Positions 19,944-27,393 of a DNA stretch of 64,000 nucleotides are shown here, piece by piece. The notes under the pieces are model-generated. The model ran no database searches and had not been told where the DNA came from. It was given only the letters and a program-made list of their open reading frames with translations. The DNA is from Microbulbifer litoralis. Lineage in GTDB: Bacteria; Pseudomonadota; Gammaproteobacteria; Pseudomonadales; Cellvibrionaceae. The stretch is taken from positions 124,001 through 188,000 of the forward strand of contig NZ_JALKCV010000001.1 of assembly GCF_023634065.1 (NCBI RefSeq), in the 5' to 3' direction. How positions within the stretch are numbered: position 1 is the first letter of the stretch; the number at the start of each line of letters is the position of its first letter. A program made the translations under genes and the position numbers.

Positions 19944-20093
19944 GTAGTTCTCCTCATTGGTCAGATGGCCTGGGACAACGACCGTCGTTGTAATTTGGTA
20001 TTTATCGTTTTCCGTCGTAGCTGTGGGGACGGAAGTCCATGCGGCGCTATTCTCTGGGAGAAATGTGACACCAAAGTTAAAACTTTCCGAATG

Positions 20094-20109
20094 TTGACCA
20101 CAAGGACAA
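20094..20109. promoter_or_regulatory. Second RutR-box-like palindrome
   Basis: TTGACCACAAGGACAA agrees with TTGACCANNTGGTCAA at 12 of 14 defined positions and is itself a near-dyad (GTTGACC...GGACAAC). It lies 150 bp upstream of the TonB receptor start, in its likely promoter region. Found by eye. Confidence 0.45.
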
Positions 20110-20751
20110 CATCAGATCGACAAAGCAACAATCGTGCCAAAAAACCTGTCCGAATGGTTAGCTTTACAGAAGGGACGGGGGAGGTGGGGGAAGGTATTGG
20201 GGAGAGCTATTGGAGAGAGGTATTGGTGACCGCTTTCCGGCAGGGATCGGGGCAGGCACCAACGTTGGGCAAGCCGGTCTACCGGCATGTACCGGTGCCT
20301 CAAAAGCGTTCGCGGCCTGCAAAGTCCGCCTCAGCACATTTGGTACTATTGCTGGTATTTACTGATGGCTTTGCCCGAAGCGTGCGATAAACACCGGGCA
20401 CAGTGCAATGTCGAAAATGACTTATTGGTCACAATTTGGCGCCAAGCTTTCCCGACTGGGGGCGCTGGAAGGGTTAGGGGGGCAAGGGGGACAAAAGACA
20501 CAAACAAATAAAGCGGCCGAATTCATTTCGACCGCTCCCTCTTACGAAGCTGACTGGCTCTACTCCCGCTGTTCACCTCGCTGAAGTCGTTTCAGACCAG
20601 TGGTCACCCGCTGTGGGTCTATTTACGGGTCAGTCCAGTCTCCCGTTGCGGACCGCTTCTTCTTGCTCCCCTTTTCCTTCGGGGACTGCTCCTACCCAGG
20701 TACTTTTATATTAGTGTCCGCCGGCGCGGTTCCAAACTTTTTGCAGCGTCC

Positions 20752-20783
20752 CCCGGATTCCGCTGCGCTCCATCCGGGCTACG
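20752..20783. repeat. Dispersed palindromic repeat, family B
   Basis: A 32-bp copy of the repeat whose ends are CCCGGATTCCG and CATCCGGGCTACG. Further copies are at 21709-21740, 24496-24527, 24571-24602 and 39212-39242. All copies are intergenic. This type is widespread in proteobacteria as a REP-like element. Confidence 0.75.
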
Positions 20784-20797
20784 CCACTCGGGAACGG

Positions 20798-21010
20798 CTA
20801 CTGTTTCAGCGGCTTTACCAATCCCTCGAGGCCCTCGATCTTTATCTCCAGGGTCAGAGCCATCAGCTTGCCCAGGCGTCCGGCCGGGAATTCCTTTTTG
20901 GCAAACCAGAGCAGATACTCTTCCGGCAGATCGATCAGCACCCGCCCCGCGTACTTGCCGAACGGCATGGGTGTGCGGGCGATATCCAACAGGTCCTGTT
21001 TCTCCAACAT
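20798..21010 (-). CDS. DUF3820 family protein
   Basis: About 70 aa from ATG 21010 (MLEKQDLL); an upstream in-frame ATG at 21067 is less likely by family length. The core PMPFGKYAGRVLIDLPEEYLLWFAKKEFPAGRLGKLMAL is the DUF3820 (PF12843) signature, rich in the PxGKYxG and LPxxYLxW elements (key residues only). The protein is small and probably cytoplasmic. The family is annotated as a putative quorum-sensing-regulated factor, with no demonstrated biochemical function that I can cite. A family B repeat follows the stop codon. Confidence 0.8.
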   Translation of the reverse strand: MLEKQDLLDIARTPMPFGKYAGRVLIDLPEEYLLWFAKKEFPAGRLGKLMALTLEIKIEGLEGLVKPLKQ

Positions 21011-21109
21011 GCGGGTTTCCCGTTCGGGGTAAAAAATTTTCGTCGATGGGTTTCCACCACCATACACTTGCGCGGGTAATCCCAGAGCAACGCATTAGCG
21101 GGAGTTTCT

Positions 21110-21385
21110 ATGCGAATTCAATCCGTCAGACGTATGGGGCTGGCCTCACTGCTCGCGGCCAGTCTGACCACAGTGGGCTGCGCCAATATGAGCGATACCG
21201 ACCGCCGCGTCGGTTCCGGTATCGGTATCGGTGCAGTGACCGGGGCCCTGATCAGCGGCGGTGACGCCGGTGCCACCGCGGCGGGCGCCATTCTCGGCGG
21301 CGCCGGGGGCTGGCTCTACGACCGCGAGAAGAAACGTCGCTACTACTACGACCGGCACGGCCGCCGCGTCTACGAACGCCGCTAA
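21110..21385 (+). CDS. Glycine-zipper lipoprotein
   Basis: 91 aa. A signal peptide with lipobox LTTVGC places the lipidated Cys at about residue 24. The mature part has a glycine-zipper helix pair: GSGIGIGAVTGALISGG and GATAAGAILGGAGGWLYD. It ends in a Tyr/Arg-rich tail (KKRRYYYDRHGRRVYERR). Glycine-zipper lipoproteins insert in or line the outer membrane; the precise role is unknown. A GGGAG ribosome site precedes the ATG, and a strong terminator follows the gene. Confidence 0.85.
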   Translation: MRIQSVRRMGLASLLAASLTTVGCANMSDTDRRVGSGIGIGAVTGALISGGDAGATAAGAILGGAGGWLYDREKKRRYYYDRHGRRVYERR

Positions 21386-21402
21386 CCGGCCACAACCAGA
21401 AA

Positions 21403-21435
21403 ACGGGGAATCCGCTTGCGGGTCCCCCGTTTTTT
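21403..21435 (+). terminator. Rho-independent terminator
   Basis: Stem ACGGGG...CCCCGT followed by TTTTTT, 18 nt after the glycine-zipper gene. It abuts the end of the convergent small gene at 21434. Confidence 0.85.
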
Positions 21436-21619
21436 ACAACAGTCTGGTTTTTTCCCTGCCGCAGCGCTGGCAACGGTATTCTGTCACCAGCTTGCCCTGC
21501 CTCACATCAAATTTGCGCTCGGTTACCACAACCCACTTGTGAAAACCCTCGCGGCACAGGCTTTTGCCCTTGTGTTTCTGCCACGCGGTCTTCTTCTTGA
21601 AGGGAACTACATCGCCCAT
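21434..21619 (-). CDS. Small conserved Cys-containing protein
   Basis: 61 aa, basic. It begins MGDVVPFKKKTAWQKHKG and has one isolated Cys (SLCREGFHKW) plus a C-terminal pair CQRCG. The Cys/His spacing (C22, H26, C51, C54) suggests a small zinc-binding fold. I do not recognise a named family, although the sequence looks like a conserved gammaproteobacterial protein rather than a chance frame. It converges on the glycine-zipper lipoprotein gene and shares its terminator region. Confidence 0.6.
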   Translation of the reverse strand: MGDVVPFKKKTAWQKHKGKSLCREGFHKWVVVTERKFDVRQGKLVTEYRCQRCGREKTRLL

Positions 21620-21632
21620 GTCCCGAATCTCC

Positions 21633-21658
21633 GTGTAGGAGCCTGCCCCGCAGGCAAT
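21633..21658. repeat. Dispersed repeat, family C
   Basis: A TGTAGGAGCCTGCC...GCAGGC type repeat. Related copies are at 48511-48533, 52108-52127 with an inverted partner at 52158-52177, and 63361-63383. It resembles REP elements known from Pseudomonas and relatives. Confidence 0.6.
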
Positions 21659-21708
21659 TTTCCGCAGGATGCGCCGTGTACACCAACACGCCGGCGAAAC
21701 GTCAGTAT

Positions 21709-21740
21709 CGTAGCCCGGATGGAGCGCAGCGGAATCCGGG
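21709..21740. repeat. Dispersed palindromic repeat, family B
   Basis: A 32-bp copy in the opposite orientation to 20752-20783, reading CGTAGCCCGGAT then GGAGCGCAGCGG. It ends two bases before the flavoprotein stop codon. Confidence 0.75.
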
Positions 21741-21741
21741 A

Positions 21742-22956
21742 TTACACCACCTCACCCGCCGCATGCCCCGAAGCCCAGGCCCACTGGAAATTGTACCCGC
21801 CCAGCCAGCCGGTCACATCCAGCACCTCGCCGATAAAATAGAGCCCCGGCTGTTGCTTGCATTCCATGGTCCTGGACGAAACCCCATCGGTATTGACTCC
21901 GCCCAGGGTCACTTCCGCCGTGCGGTAACCCTCGGTGCCGGCGGGCACCAATTGCCAGTTCTGCAACTGCTTGCCGGTTTCCGCCAGCGCTTTTTCACTG
22001 TATTGCTTCAGCGGCCGGCTTTCTAGCCGCCGGCGCTGCAGAAAATACTGGACCAGCTTTTTACTCCACAGCTCCGCCAGTACATTGTGCAAATGGGTAT
22101 CCGGCTTTTCCGCTCGCTGCCGCTGTAACCATTCGCACAGGTCGACCCCCGGCGCCAGGTCAAAGCTTACCTTCTGCCCTTCGCGCCAGTGGCTGGATAT
22201 CTGCAGTACCGCCGGGCCGCTGAGGCCTTTGTGGGTAAACAGCATCTGCTCGCTGAAGGCACCATCGCCGCAACGGGCGGTAACCGCCAGCGCACTGCCG
22301 GGCAGTTCCCGCTGGCTTTCCAACTGGCGCCCGTGCAGGGTAAAGGGCACCAGCGCCGCGCGGGTGGGCACGATATCGAGCCCGAACTGCCGCGCAATAT
22401 CATAGCCGAAGCCGGTGGCGCCCATGGTCGGGATCGACAGGCCGCCGGTAGCGATCACCAGGGACTCGCAGCGCACACTGCCCAGACCCGTCTCCAGCCG
22501 ATAGCCGCCCTCTTCCGCGACGATCGATTCTATATCGCAGCGTGTGCGAACCTGCACTCTGGCCGCGCGACACTCCGCCAGCAACAGGTCGACGATATCT
22601 TTCGACCTGTTGTCGCAGAACAGCTGGCCGAGGGTCTTCTCGTGATACGGAATGCCGTGTTGCTCCACCAGCGCGATAAAATCCCACTGGGTGTAACGGG
22701 CCAGGGCCGACTTGCAGAAGTGCGGGTTTTCGCTGTAGAAGTTTTCCGGCGCAGTGTACAGGTTGGTGAAATTGCAGCGGCCGCCGCCGGACATCAGGAT
22801 CTTCTTGCCCACCTTATTGGCATGGTCCAGCACCAGCACACGGCGGCCACGCTGCCCGGCGGTGGCCGCGCACATCAGTCCCGCCGCGCCGGCGCCGATC
22901 ACCAGGACATCGACGGCGTCGGGCAGCGGGTTGGGGGAAGATTCATTCATCGGCAT
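21742..22956 (-). CDS. HI0933/BaiN-type FAD-dependent oxidoreductase
   Basis: 404 aa, the usual length for the HI0933-like family (PF03486). The N-terminal dinucleotide-binding motif is VLVIGAGAAGLMCA, followed by VGKKILMSGGGRCNFTN, a family hallmark. VIATGGLSIPTMGATGFGYDIA is the second conserved block, and the C-terminus has GEVLDVTGWLGGYNFQWA with a final FAD contact. Members are flavoproteins of mostly unknown substrate; a few act as reductases. It shares orientation with dcd upstream. Cytosolic. Confidence 0.88.
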   Translation of the reverse strand: MPMNESSPNPLPDAVDVLVIGAGAAGLMCAATAGQRGRRVLVLDHANKVGKKILMSGGGRCNFTNLYTAPENFYSENPHFCKSALARYTQWDFIALVEQHGIPYHEKTLGQLFCDNRSKDIVDLLLAECRAARVQVRTRCDIESIVAEEGGYRLETGLGSVRCESLVIATGGLSIPTMGATGFGYDIARQFGLDIVPTRAALVPFTLHGRQLESQRELPGSALAVTARCGDGAFSEQMLFTHKGLSGPAVLQISSHWREGQKVSFDLAPGVDLCEWLQRQRAEKPDTHLHNVLAELWSKKLVQYFLQRRRLESRPLKQYSEKALAETGKQLQNWQLVPAGTEGYRTAEVTLGGVNTDGVSSRTMECKQQPGLYFIGEVLDVTGWLGGYNFQWAWASGHAAGEVV

Positions 22957-22989
22957 ACAGGGGCCGGCACTGCGGCCCGGGAGGCGGGC

Positions 22990-23559
22990 TCAGGCCCGCG
23001 GCAGGGTCACGCCGCGCTGGCCCTGGTACTTGCCGCCGCGATCCTTGTAGGACACGTCGCAGACCTCGTCGGACTCGAAGAACAGCATCTGCGCCACACC
23101 CTCGTGGGCATAGATCTTGGCCGGCAGGTTGGTGGTGTTGGAGAACTCCAGGGTCACGTGCCCCTCCCATTCCGGCTCCAGCGGCGTCACATTCACGATG
23201 ATGCCGCAGCGGGCGTAGGTGGACTTGCCCAGGCAGATGGTCAGCACCGAGCGCGGGATGCGGAAGTACTCCACCGTACGCGCCAGCGCGAAGGAGTTGG
23301 GCGGGATCACACAGGAGTCCCCCTCCACGTCGACAAAGCTGTTCTCATCGAAGGTCTTCGGATCCACGGTGGCGGAATGCACATTGGTGAAGATCTTGAA
23401 CTCGCCGGAGCAGCGCACATCGTAGCCGTAGCTGGAGGTGCCGTAGGAGATCAACCGCTCACCGCTGCCGTTCTGGCGCACCTGGCCGGCCTCGAACGGC
23501 TCGATCATGCCGTGCTGCTCGGCCATCCGGCGAATCCACTTGTCGGACTTGATACTCAC
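22990..23559 (-). CDS. dcd: dCTP deaminase
   Basis: 189 aa from GTG 23559, with a G-rich Shine-Dalgarno (AGGGGGGG) just upstream; E. coli Dcd is 193 aa. A longer open frame reaches 23970, but that extension has no family similarity. Deaminates dCTP to dUTP for thymidylate synthesis. Signature segments are [43 protein letters not shown] (with the Ser and Arg of the active site), [17 protein letters not shown] (with the catalytic Glu) and the C-terminal [14 protein letters not shown] that closes over the nucleotide. Confidence 0.95.
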   Translation of the reverse strand: MSIKSDKWIRRMAEQHGMIEPFEAGQVRQNGSGERLISYGTSSYGYDVRCSGEFKIFTNVHSATVDPKTFDENSFVDVEGDSCVIPPNSFALARTVEYFRIPRSVLTICLGKSTYARCGIIVNVTPLEPEWEGHVTLEFSNTTNLPAKIYAHEGVAQMLFFESDEVCDVSYKDRGGKYQGQRGVTLPRA

Positions 23560-23678
23560 TCGGCCCCCCCTGGGTATACATTTTGTGGCTGTTTTTAAGA
23601 GGCGGAATAATAGCCGGTTTGCACTGTGCAAAAAAGTGCCAATCGGCGATTTGCCCCCTTGTTGCCCCGAACCAACTA

Positions 23679-23716
23679 CTGTATAAATTGCCAGTAAATG
23701 CTGTACAAATATACAG
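23679..23716. promoter_or_regulatory. Tandem LexA (SOS) boxes before imuA
   Basis: Box 2, CTGTACAAATATACAG (23701-23716), is a full CTGT-N8-ACAG site. Box 1, CTGTATAAATTGCCAG (23679-23694), matches except CCAG for ACAG. The centres are 22 bp apart, two helical turns. The imuA start is 40 bp downstream of box 2. Such control of imuA-imuB-dnaE2 is known in other bacteria. Confidence 0.85.
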
Positions 23717-23755
23717 TCAACATCCCGACGGGGTGCGAAAAGAGGGCCAAAGATC

Positions 23756-24463
23756 GTGAGCAACGCCGAAAACCTTTTGCAAAACAAGATGTTAAGCGAA
23801 GAATCCAGACAGCAGCGGCTGGGCCGGCTGCTGGCGCGGCCGGATATCTGGCAGGCCGCCAACGAGCACAAGCGCCGGCGCAGCGGCGTGCCCACCGGCC
23901 ACGCCGCCCTCGATGCCCTGCTCACAGGCCGCGGCTGGCCCCGCGGCGCCACCACCGAGCTGCTGGTCAATCAGTCCGGTGTGGGGGAACTGTCCCTGCT
24001 GCTGCCGGCACTGGCGGAAATGACCCGGCGCGAGCAGATGGTGGTACTGGTCAATCCCCCTTTCATTCCCTACGCCCCGGCGCTCGCCAGCGCCGGTGTA
24101 CAGCTGGAAAAGCTGCTAATCCTGCACCCGCGCGGCCAGAAGGACGCACTCTGGGCCGTCGAACAGTCCCTGCAATCCGGCTGCTGCGGCGCCCTGCTCA
24201 GCTGGCAGTGCGGCCGCCCGCCGGCGGACAAGGACCTGCGCCGCCTGCAGCTCGCCGCCCGCGAGGGCGACTGCAGCCATTTCCACTTCCGTCCCACCAG
24301 CGTCGCCGATGCCCCTTCCCCGGCCAGCCTGCGGCTGTCCCTCGGCAGCGACGGCGAGCAACTGGCGGTCAAACTGCTGAAGCAGCTCGGCGGCCGCTCC
24401 GGCCAGCAGCTCCACCTGGCCCGCAGCCCGGACCTGACCCGGCGCGACCAGCCGCTGCATTGA
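23756..24463 (+). CDS. imuA: ImuA, SulA/RecA-like mutasome component
   Basis: 235 aa from GTG 23756. It shows the ImuA pattern: [41 protein letters not shown] and [12 protein letters not shown]. This is a RecA-fold relative in which the ATP-binding loop has become [13 protein letters not shown], and [19 protein letters not shown] follows. Together with ImuB and DnaE2 it forms the SOS-inducible translesion synthesis machinery. It is the first gene after the LexA boxes. 160 bp with two inverted family B repeats separate it from imuB. Confidence 0.88.
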   Translation: MSNAENLLQNKMLSEESRQQRLGRLLARPDIWQAANEHKRRRSGVPTGHAALDALLTGRGWPRGATTELLVNQSGVGELSLLLPALAEMTRREQMVVLVNPPFIPYAPALASAGVQLEKLLILHPRGQKDALWAVEQSLQSGCCGALLSWQCGRPPADKDLRRLQLAAREGDCSHFHFRPTSVADAPSPASLRLSLGSDGEQLAVKLLKQLGGRSGQQLHLARSPDLTRRDQPLH

Positions 24464-24495
24464 GACTTTGCCTCCTGGGGGCGCATTCAGGCAAT

Positions 24496-24602
24496 CCCGG
24501 ATTCCGCTGCGCTCCATCCGGGCTACGGCTCCAACAACCACAGTGCACCCTACGCCAGTCCCCCCAACTGCGTAGCCTGGATGGAGCGCAGCGGAATCCG
24601 GG
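24496..24602. repeat. Inverted pair of family B repeats between imuA and imuB
   Basis: Copies at 24496-24527 and 24571-24602 face each other. In RNA they would pair as a roughly 32-bp stem with a 43-nt loop, inside the imuA-imuB message. Confidence 0.75.
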
Positions 24603-24623
24603 CCCAAACACGGAAAAACACCC

Positions 24624-26135
24624 ATGCTCTGGCTCTGCATCCAATTCCCCAAACTCCCCCTGGAAGTCCTGACCCGCGCCCAGCGCGACAGCACCCAGCA
24701 GACGGCCCAGGCCGTGGTGGAAGAACAACTGATCGTAGACGCCAACCGCAACGCCGCCGGGCGCGGTGTGGAAACCGGCCTCACCATCGCCACCGCCTGC
24801 GCCCTCTGCGCCGACCTGCAGCTACTGCAGCGGGATACCCAGCGGGAAGCGCAACAACTGCAACAACTGGCCCAGTGGGGCTACAGCTTCACCCCGGTGG
24901 TGTCCCCCCAGGCCGCCGGCTCCATCGATGCCGGCGACAGCCGCTTCGCCTGCCTCTACCTGGAACTCTCCGGCTGCCTCAAGGCCAGCGGCGGCCTGCA
25001 ACCGCTGCTGCAACAGCTGCGCCGCGAGCTGCACCAGATGCGCATCAGTGCCTTTATGGGCCTGGGCCACAGCCCCAGCGCCGCCCACATGCTCAGCCAG
25101 TTGCCGGAACACCGCCAGTGGCTGCGGGAAGCCGAAACACCGCCCACCACACAGCAGTGGCGCCAGTGGATCAGCTTCTCCCCCAGCAAGCTGCTCGACT
25201 GCGACAACAAGACCATCGCCAAGCTCTACGCCTGCGGCATCAAGCGGGTCAGCCAGCTGCTGGCCATTCCCCTGTCCGAGGTGGGCAGCCGCTTCGGCCG
25301 CGGCTTTGTCGACTACCTGGCGCGCCTGAACGGCGGCCGCCACGACCCGGTCCCCAGCTACACGCCGCCGCCGGAATTCCACAGCGAGCTGTTTTTCCCC
25401 AGCCCGCTGGATAACAGCGAGCAACTGCTGTTTCCCGCCGGCCGCCTGGTGCGCGAGCTCTGCCAGCAACTCCAGCGCCGCCAGTTCTACTGCCAGCAAT
25501 TGCGCTGGAAACTGGACTTCGGCCAGCGGGGCTGCAAGGTCTTCAGCGTGGAAACCGCCCGCCCGCTGCTGGACCCACAACGCCTGATTGCGCTGACCAG
25601 GCTGCAACTGGAAAAACTGACACTGGAACAGCCGATACAGGCCCTGACCCTGACCTGCGATCGACTGCTGCCCATGGACCAGGGCAACCTCGATGACGAC
25701 CTCTTCGGCAAAGACACCCAGCTGCAACGCAGCCACCAGTTGCTGGACAAACTCAAGGCCCGCCTCGGCCACGAGGCACTGTCCGGCGTCACCCTGAAAG
25801 AGAGCTACCTGCCGGAACAGGCCTGGGCCAGCGCCGACACCCTGGTGCTGCAGAGCGGCCACCAAAAAAGGGGCCACCAGCTACAACCGCTCAACGCCCC
25901 CCGCCCCACCTGGCTGCTGCCGCGCCCGGACAGGATCCAGAGCCGCGATCACCGGCTTTTCTACCGCGGCGAAATCCAGCTGCTGCAGGGCCCGGAACGT
26001 ATTGACGGCTACTGGTGGCAGCACGGCCGCCACGGCCGGGATTACTACATCGCCCGCGGGGAACAAGGGGGGCTTTACTGGGTGTTTCAGGATTTGACTT
26101 CAGAGGATTGGTTCCTGCATGGGGTCTATGCATGA
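24624..26135 (+). CDS. imuB: ImuB, Y-family polymerase-like mutasome hub
   Basis: 503 aa. It begins MLWLCIQFPKLPLEVLTR; the catalytic Asp/Glu residues that Y-family polymerases carry in this region and near SLDE are absent, as expected of ImuB, which bridges DnaE2 and the beta clamp rather than polymerising. The segments GLTIATACALCADLQLL, LYLELSGCLKASGG and ISAFMGLGHSPSAAHMLS are family features. The C-terminus (GYWWQHGRHGRDYYIARGEQGGLYWVFQDL, W-rich) matches ImuB proteins. It follows imuA and precedes the GIY-YIG gene by 19 nt. Confidence 0.9.
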   Translation: MLWLCIQFPKLPLEVLTRAQRDSTQQTAQAVVEEQLIVDANRNAAGRGVETGLTIATACALCADLQLLQRDTQREAQQLQQLAQWGYSFTPVVSPQAAGSIDAGDSRFACLYLELSGCLKASGGLQPLLQQLRRELHQMRISAFMGLGHSPSAAHMLSQLPEHRQWLREAETPPTTQQWRQWISFSPSKLLDCDNKTIAKLYACGIKRVSQLLAIPLSEVGSRFGRGFVDYLARLNGGRHDPVPSYTPPPEFHSELFFPSPLDNSEQLLFPAGRLVRELCQQLQRRQFYCQQLRWKLDFGQRGCKVFSVETARPLLDPQRLIALTRLQLEKLTLEQPIQALTLTCDRLLPMDQGNLDDDLFGKDTQLQRSHQLLDKLKARLGHEALSGVTLKESYLPEQAWASADTLVLQSGHQKRGHQLQPLNAPRPTWLLPRPDRIQSRDHRLFYRGEIQLLQGPERIDGYWWQHGRHGRDYYIARGEQGGLYWVFQDLTSEDWFLHGVYA

Positions 26136-26154
26136 CAAATTGGAGAAGTGAGCA

Positions 26155-26445
26155 ATGGACAGGCAACCGTGCGTTTATATCCTTGCCGGCAAACGCAATG
26201 GCACGCTTTATACCGGTGTTACTTCCAGTCTTGTACAGAGGATATGGCAACACAAAAATGATCTTGTCGACGGCTTCACCAAAAAATACGCTGTTAAAAA
26301 TCTCGTCTGGTACGAGCTTCATAGCAGCATGGAAAATGCAATCAGTAGAGAAAAGGCCATCAAAAACTGGAAGAGAGCCTGGAAGCTCAACTTAATCGAA
26401 CAGTTCAACCCATACTGGCGAGACCTCTATCCCGAAGTACTTTAA
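26155..26445 (+). CDS. GIY-YIG domain nuclease-like protein (UPF0213 type)
   Basis: 96 aa. A single GIY-YIG domain: VYILAGKRNGTLYTGVTSSL holds the two Tyr of the motif, followed by QRIWQHKND with the active-site Arg and His, and an ISREKAIKNWKRAWKL helix carrying the catalytic Glu. This is the stand-alone YhbQ/UPF0213 class, proposed to act on DNA. It lies inside the mutasome gene order, 19 nt after imuB, so it is probably co-induced by DNA damage. More AT-rich and differently biased in codons than imuB, which suggests a later insertion. Confidence 0.85.
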   Translation: MDRQPCVYILAGKRNGTLYTGVTSSLVQRIWQHKNDLVDGFTKKYAVKNLVWYELHSSMENAISREKAIKNWKRAWKLNLIEQFNPYWRDLYPEVL

Positions 26446-26462
26446 CCCGATGCCAAAATCCA

Positions 26463-27364
26463 CCGAACAGGGCCCTTTAACTGGATCCCGGATCAAGTCC
26501 GGGATGACAACGCCCCACACCGTCATTCCGGCGAAGACCAGAATCCAGTGAACGGGGCCCTCAACTGGATCCCGGATCAAGTCCGGGATGACGAGGCCTC
26601 ACACTGTCATTCCGGCGCAGGCCGGAATCCAGCGAACGGGGCCCCTCAACTGGATCCCGGATCAAGTCCGGGATGACGAGGCCCCACAACCGTCATTCCG
26701 GCGAAGGCCGGAATCCAGCGAACGGGGCCCCTCAACTGGATCCCGGATCAAGTCCGGGATGACGACATCTCTATACCGCCATTCCGGCGAAGGCCGGAAT
26801 CCAGCAAACGGGGCTCCTTAAACTGGATCCCGGATCAAGTCCGGGATGACGACATCTCTATACCGTCATTCCGGCGAAGGCCGGAATCCAGCGAACGGGG
26901 CCCTTCAGCTGGATCCCGGATCAAGCCCGGGATGACGACATCTCTATACCGTCATTCCGGCGAAGGCCGGAATCCAGCGAACGGGGCCCTTCAGCTGGAT
27001 CCCGGATCAAGTCCGGGATGACGACGCCCCACACCGTCATTCCGGCGAAGGCCGGAATCCAGCGAACGGGGCCCTTCAGCTGGATCCCGGATCAAGCCCG
27101 GGATGACAACGCCCCACACCGTCATTCCGACGAAGGCCGGAATCCAGCAAACGGGGCTCCTTAAACTGGATCCCGGATCAAGTCCGGGATGACGAGGCCC
27201 CACAACCGTCATTCCGGCGAAGGCCGGAATCCAGCGAACGGGGCCCCTCAACTGGATCCCGGATCAAGTCCGGGATGACGACGCCCCATACCGTCATTCC
27301 GGCGAAGGCCGGAATCCAGCGAACGGGGCCCTTCAACTGGATCCCGGATCAAACCCAGGATAAC
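26463..27364. repeat. Tandem array of an 85-bp repeat (about 10.5 copies)
   Basis: Units begin at 26522, 26606, 26692, 26778, 26865, 26951, 27036, 27121, 27208 and 27293, giving periods of 84-87 bp, with a partial unit before the first. Each unit holds two palindromic modules: ATTCCGGCGAAGGCCGGAAT and ATCCCGGATCAAGTCCGGGA. The modules are a widespread dispersed repeat type. Here they form an array between the GIY-YIG gene and dnaE2, with no gene inside. Single modules recur near 40943-41142 and 42812-42836. Confidence 0.92.
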
Positions 27365-27393
27365 GATTTCGATCTACATACGAGTGACGCCCA

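Larger units (their letters stand above)
19944..20797. other. Receptor-gene promoter region and unexplained sequence
   Basis: 854 bp without a supported gene. It holds the receptor leader, the RutR-like site at 20094-20109, a hairpin AGCGGCCGAA/TTCGACCGCT (about 20510-20536) that would act on the minus strand, an unexplained 200-bp block (about 20540-20740), and a dispersed repeat (20752-20783). The open frames here lack ribosome sites and recognisable sequence. Confidence 0.4.

Noticed and set aside
20510..20536. Terminator hairpin for the DUF3820 gene
   Set aside because: The stem is fair, but it is almost 300 bp past the gene end and the T tract is weak, so I left it as part of an unassigned region.
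22990..23970. Long 326-codon version of dCTP deaminase
   Set aside because: The extra 137 codons have no similarity to the family, overlap the SOS promoter of imuA, and a GTG with a strong ribosome site gives the normal 189 aa.
26588..26821. Open frame of 77 codons in the repeat array (and 26991-27251, 86 codons, minus)
   Set aside because: Each repeats the same short peptide with the period of the DNA repeat and has no ribosome site; these frames are by-products of the array.
26463..27364. CRISPR array
   Set aside because: Units are 85 bp with near-identical spacers and internal palindromes; there are no unique spacers and no cas genes.
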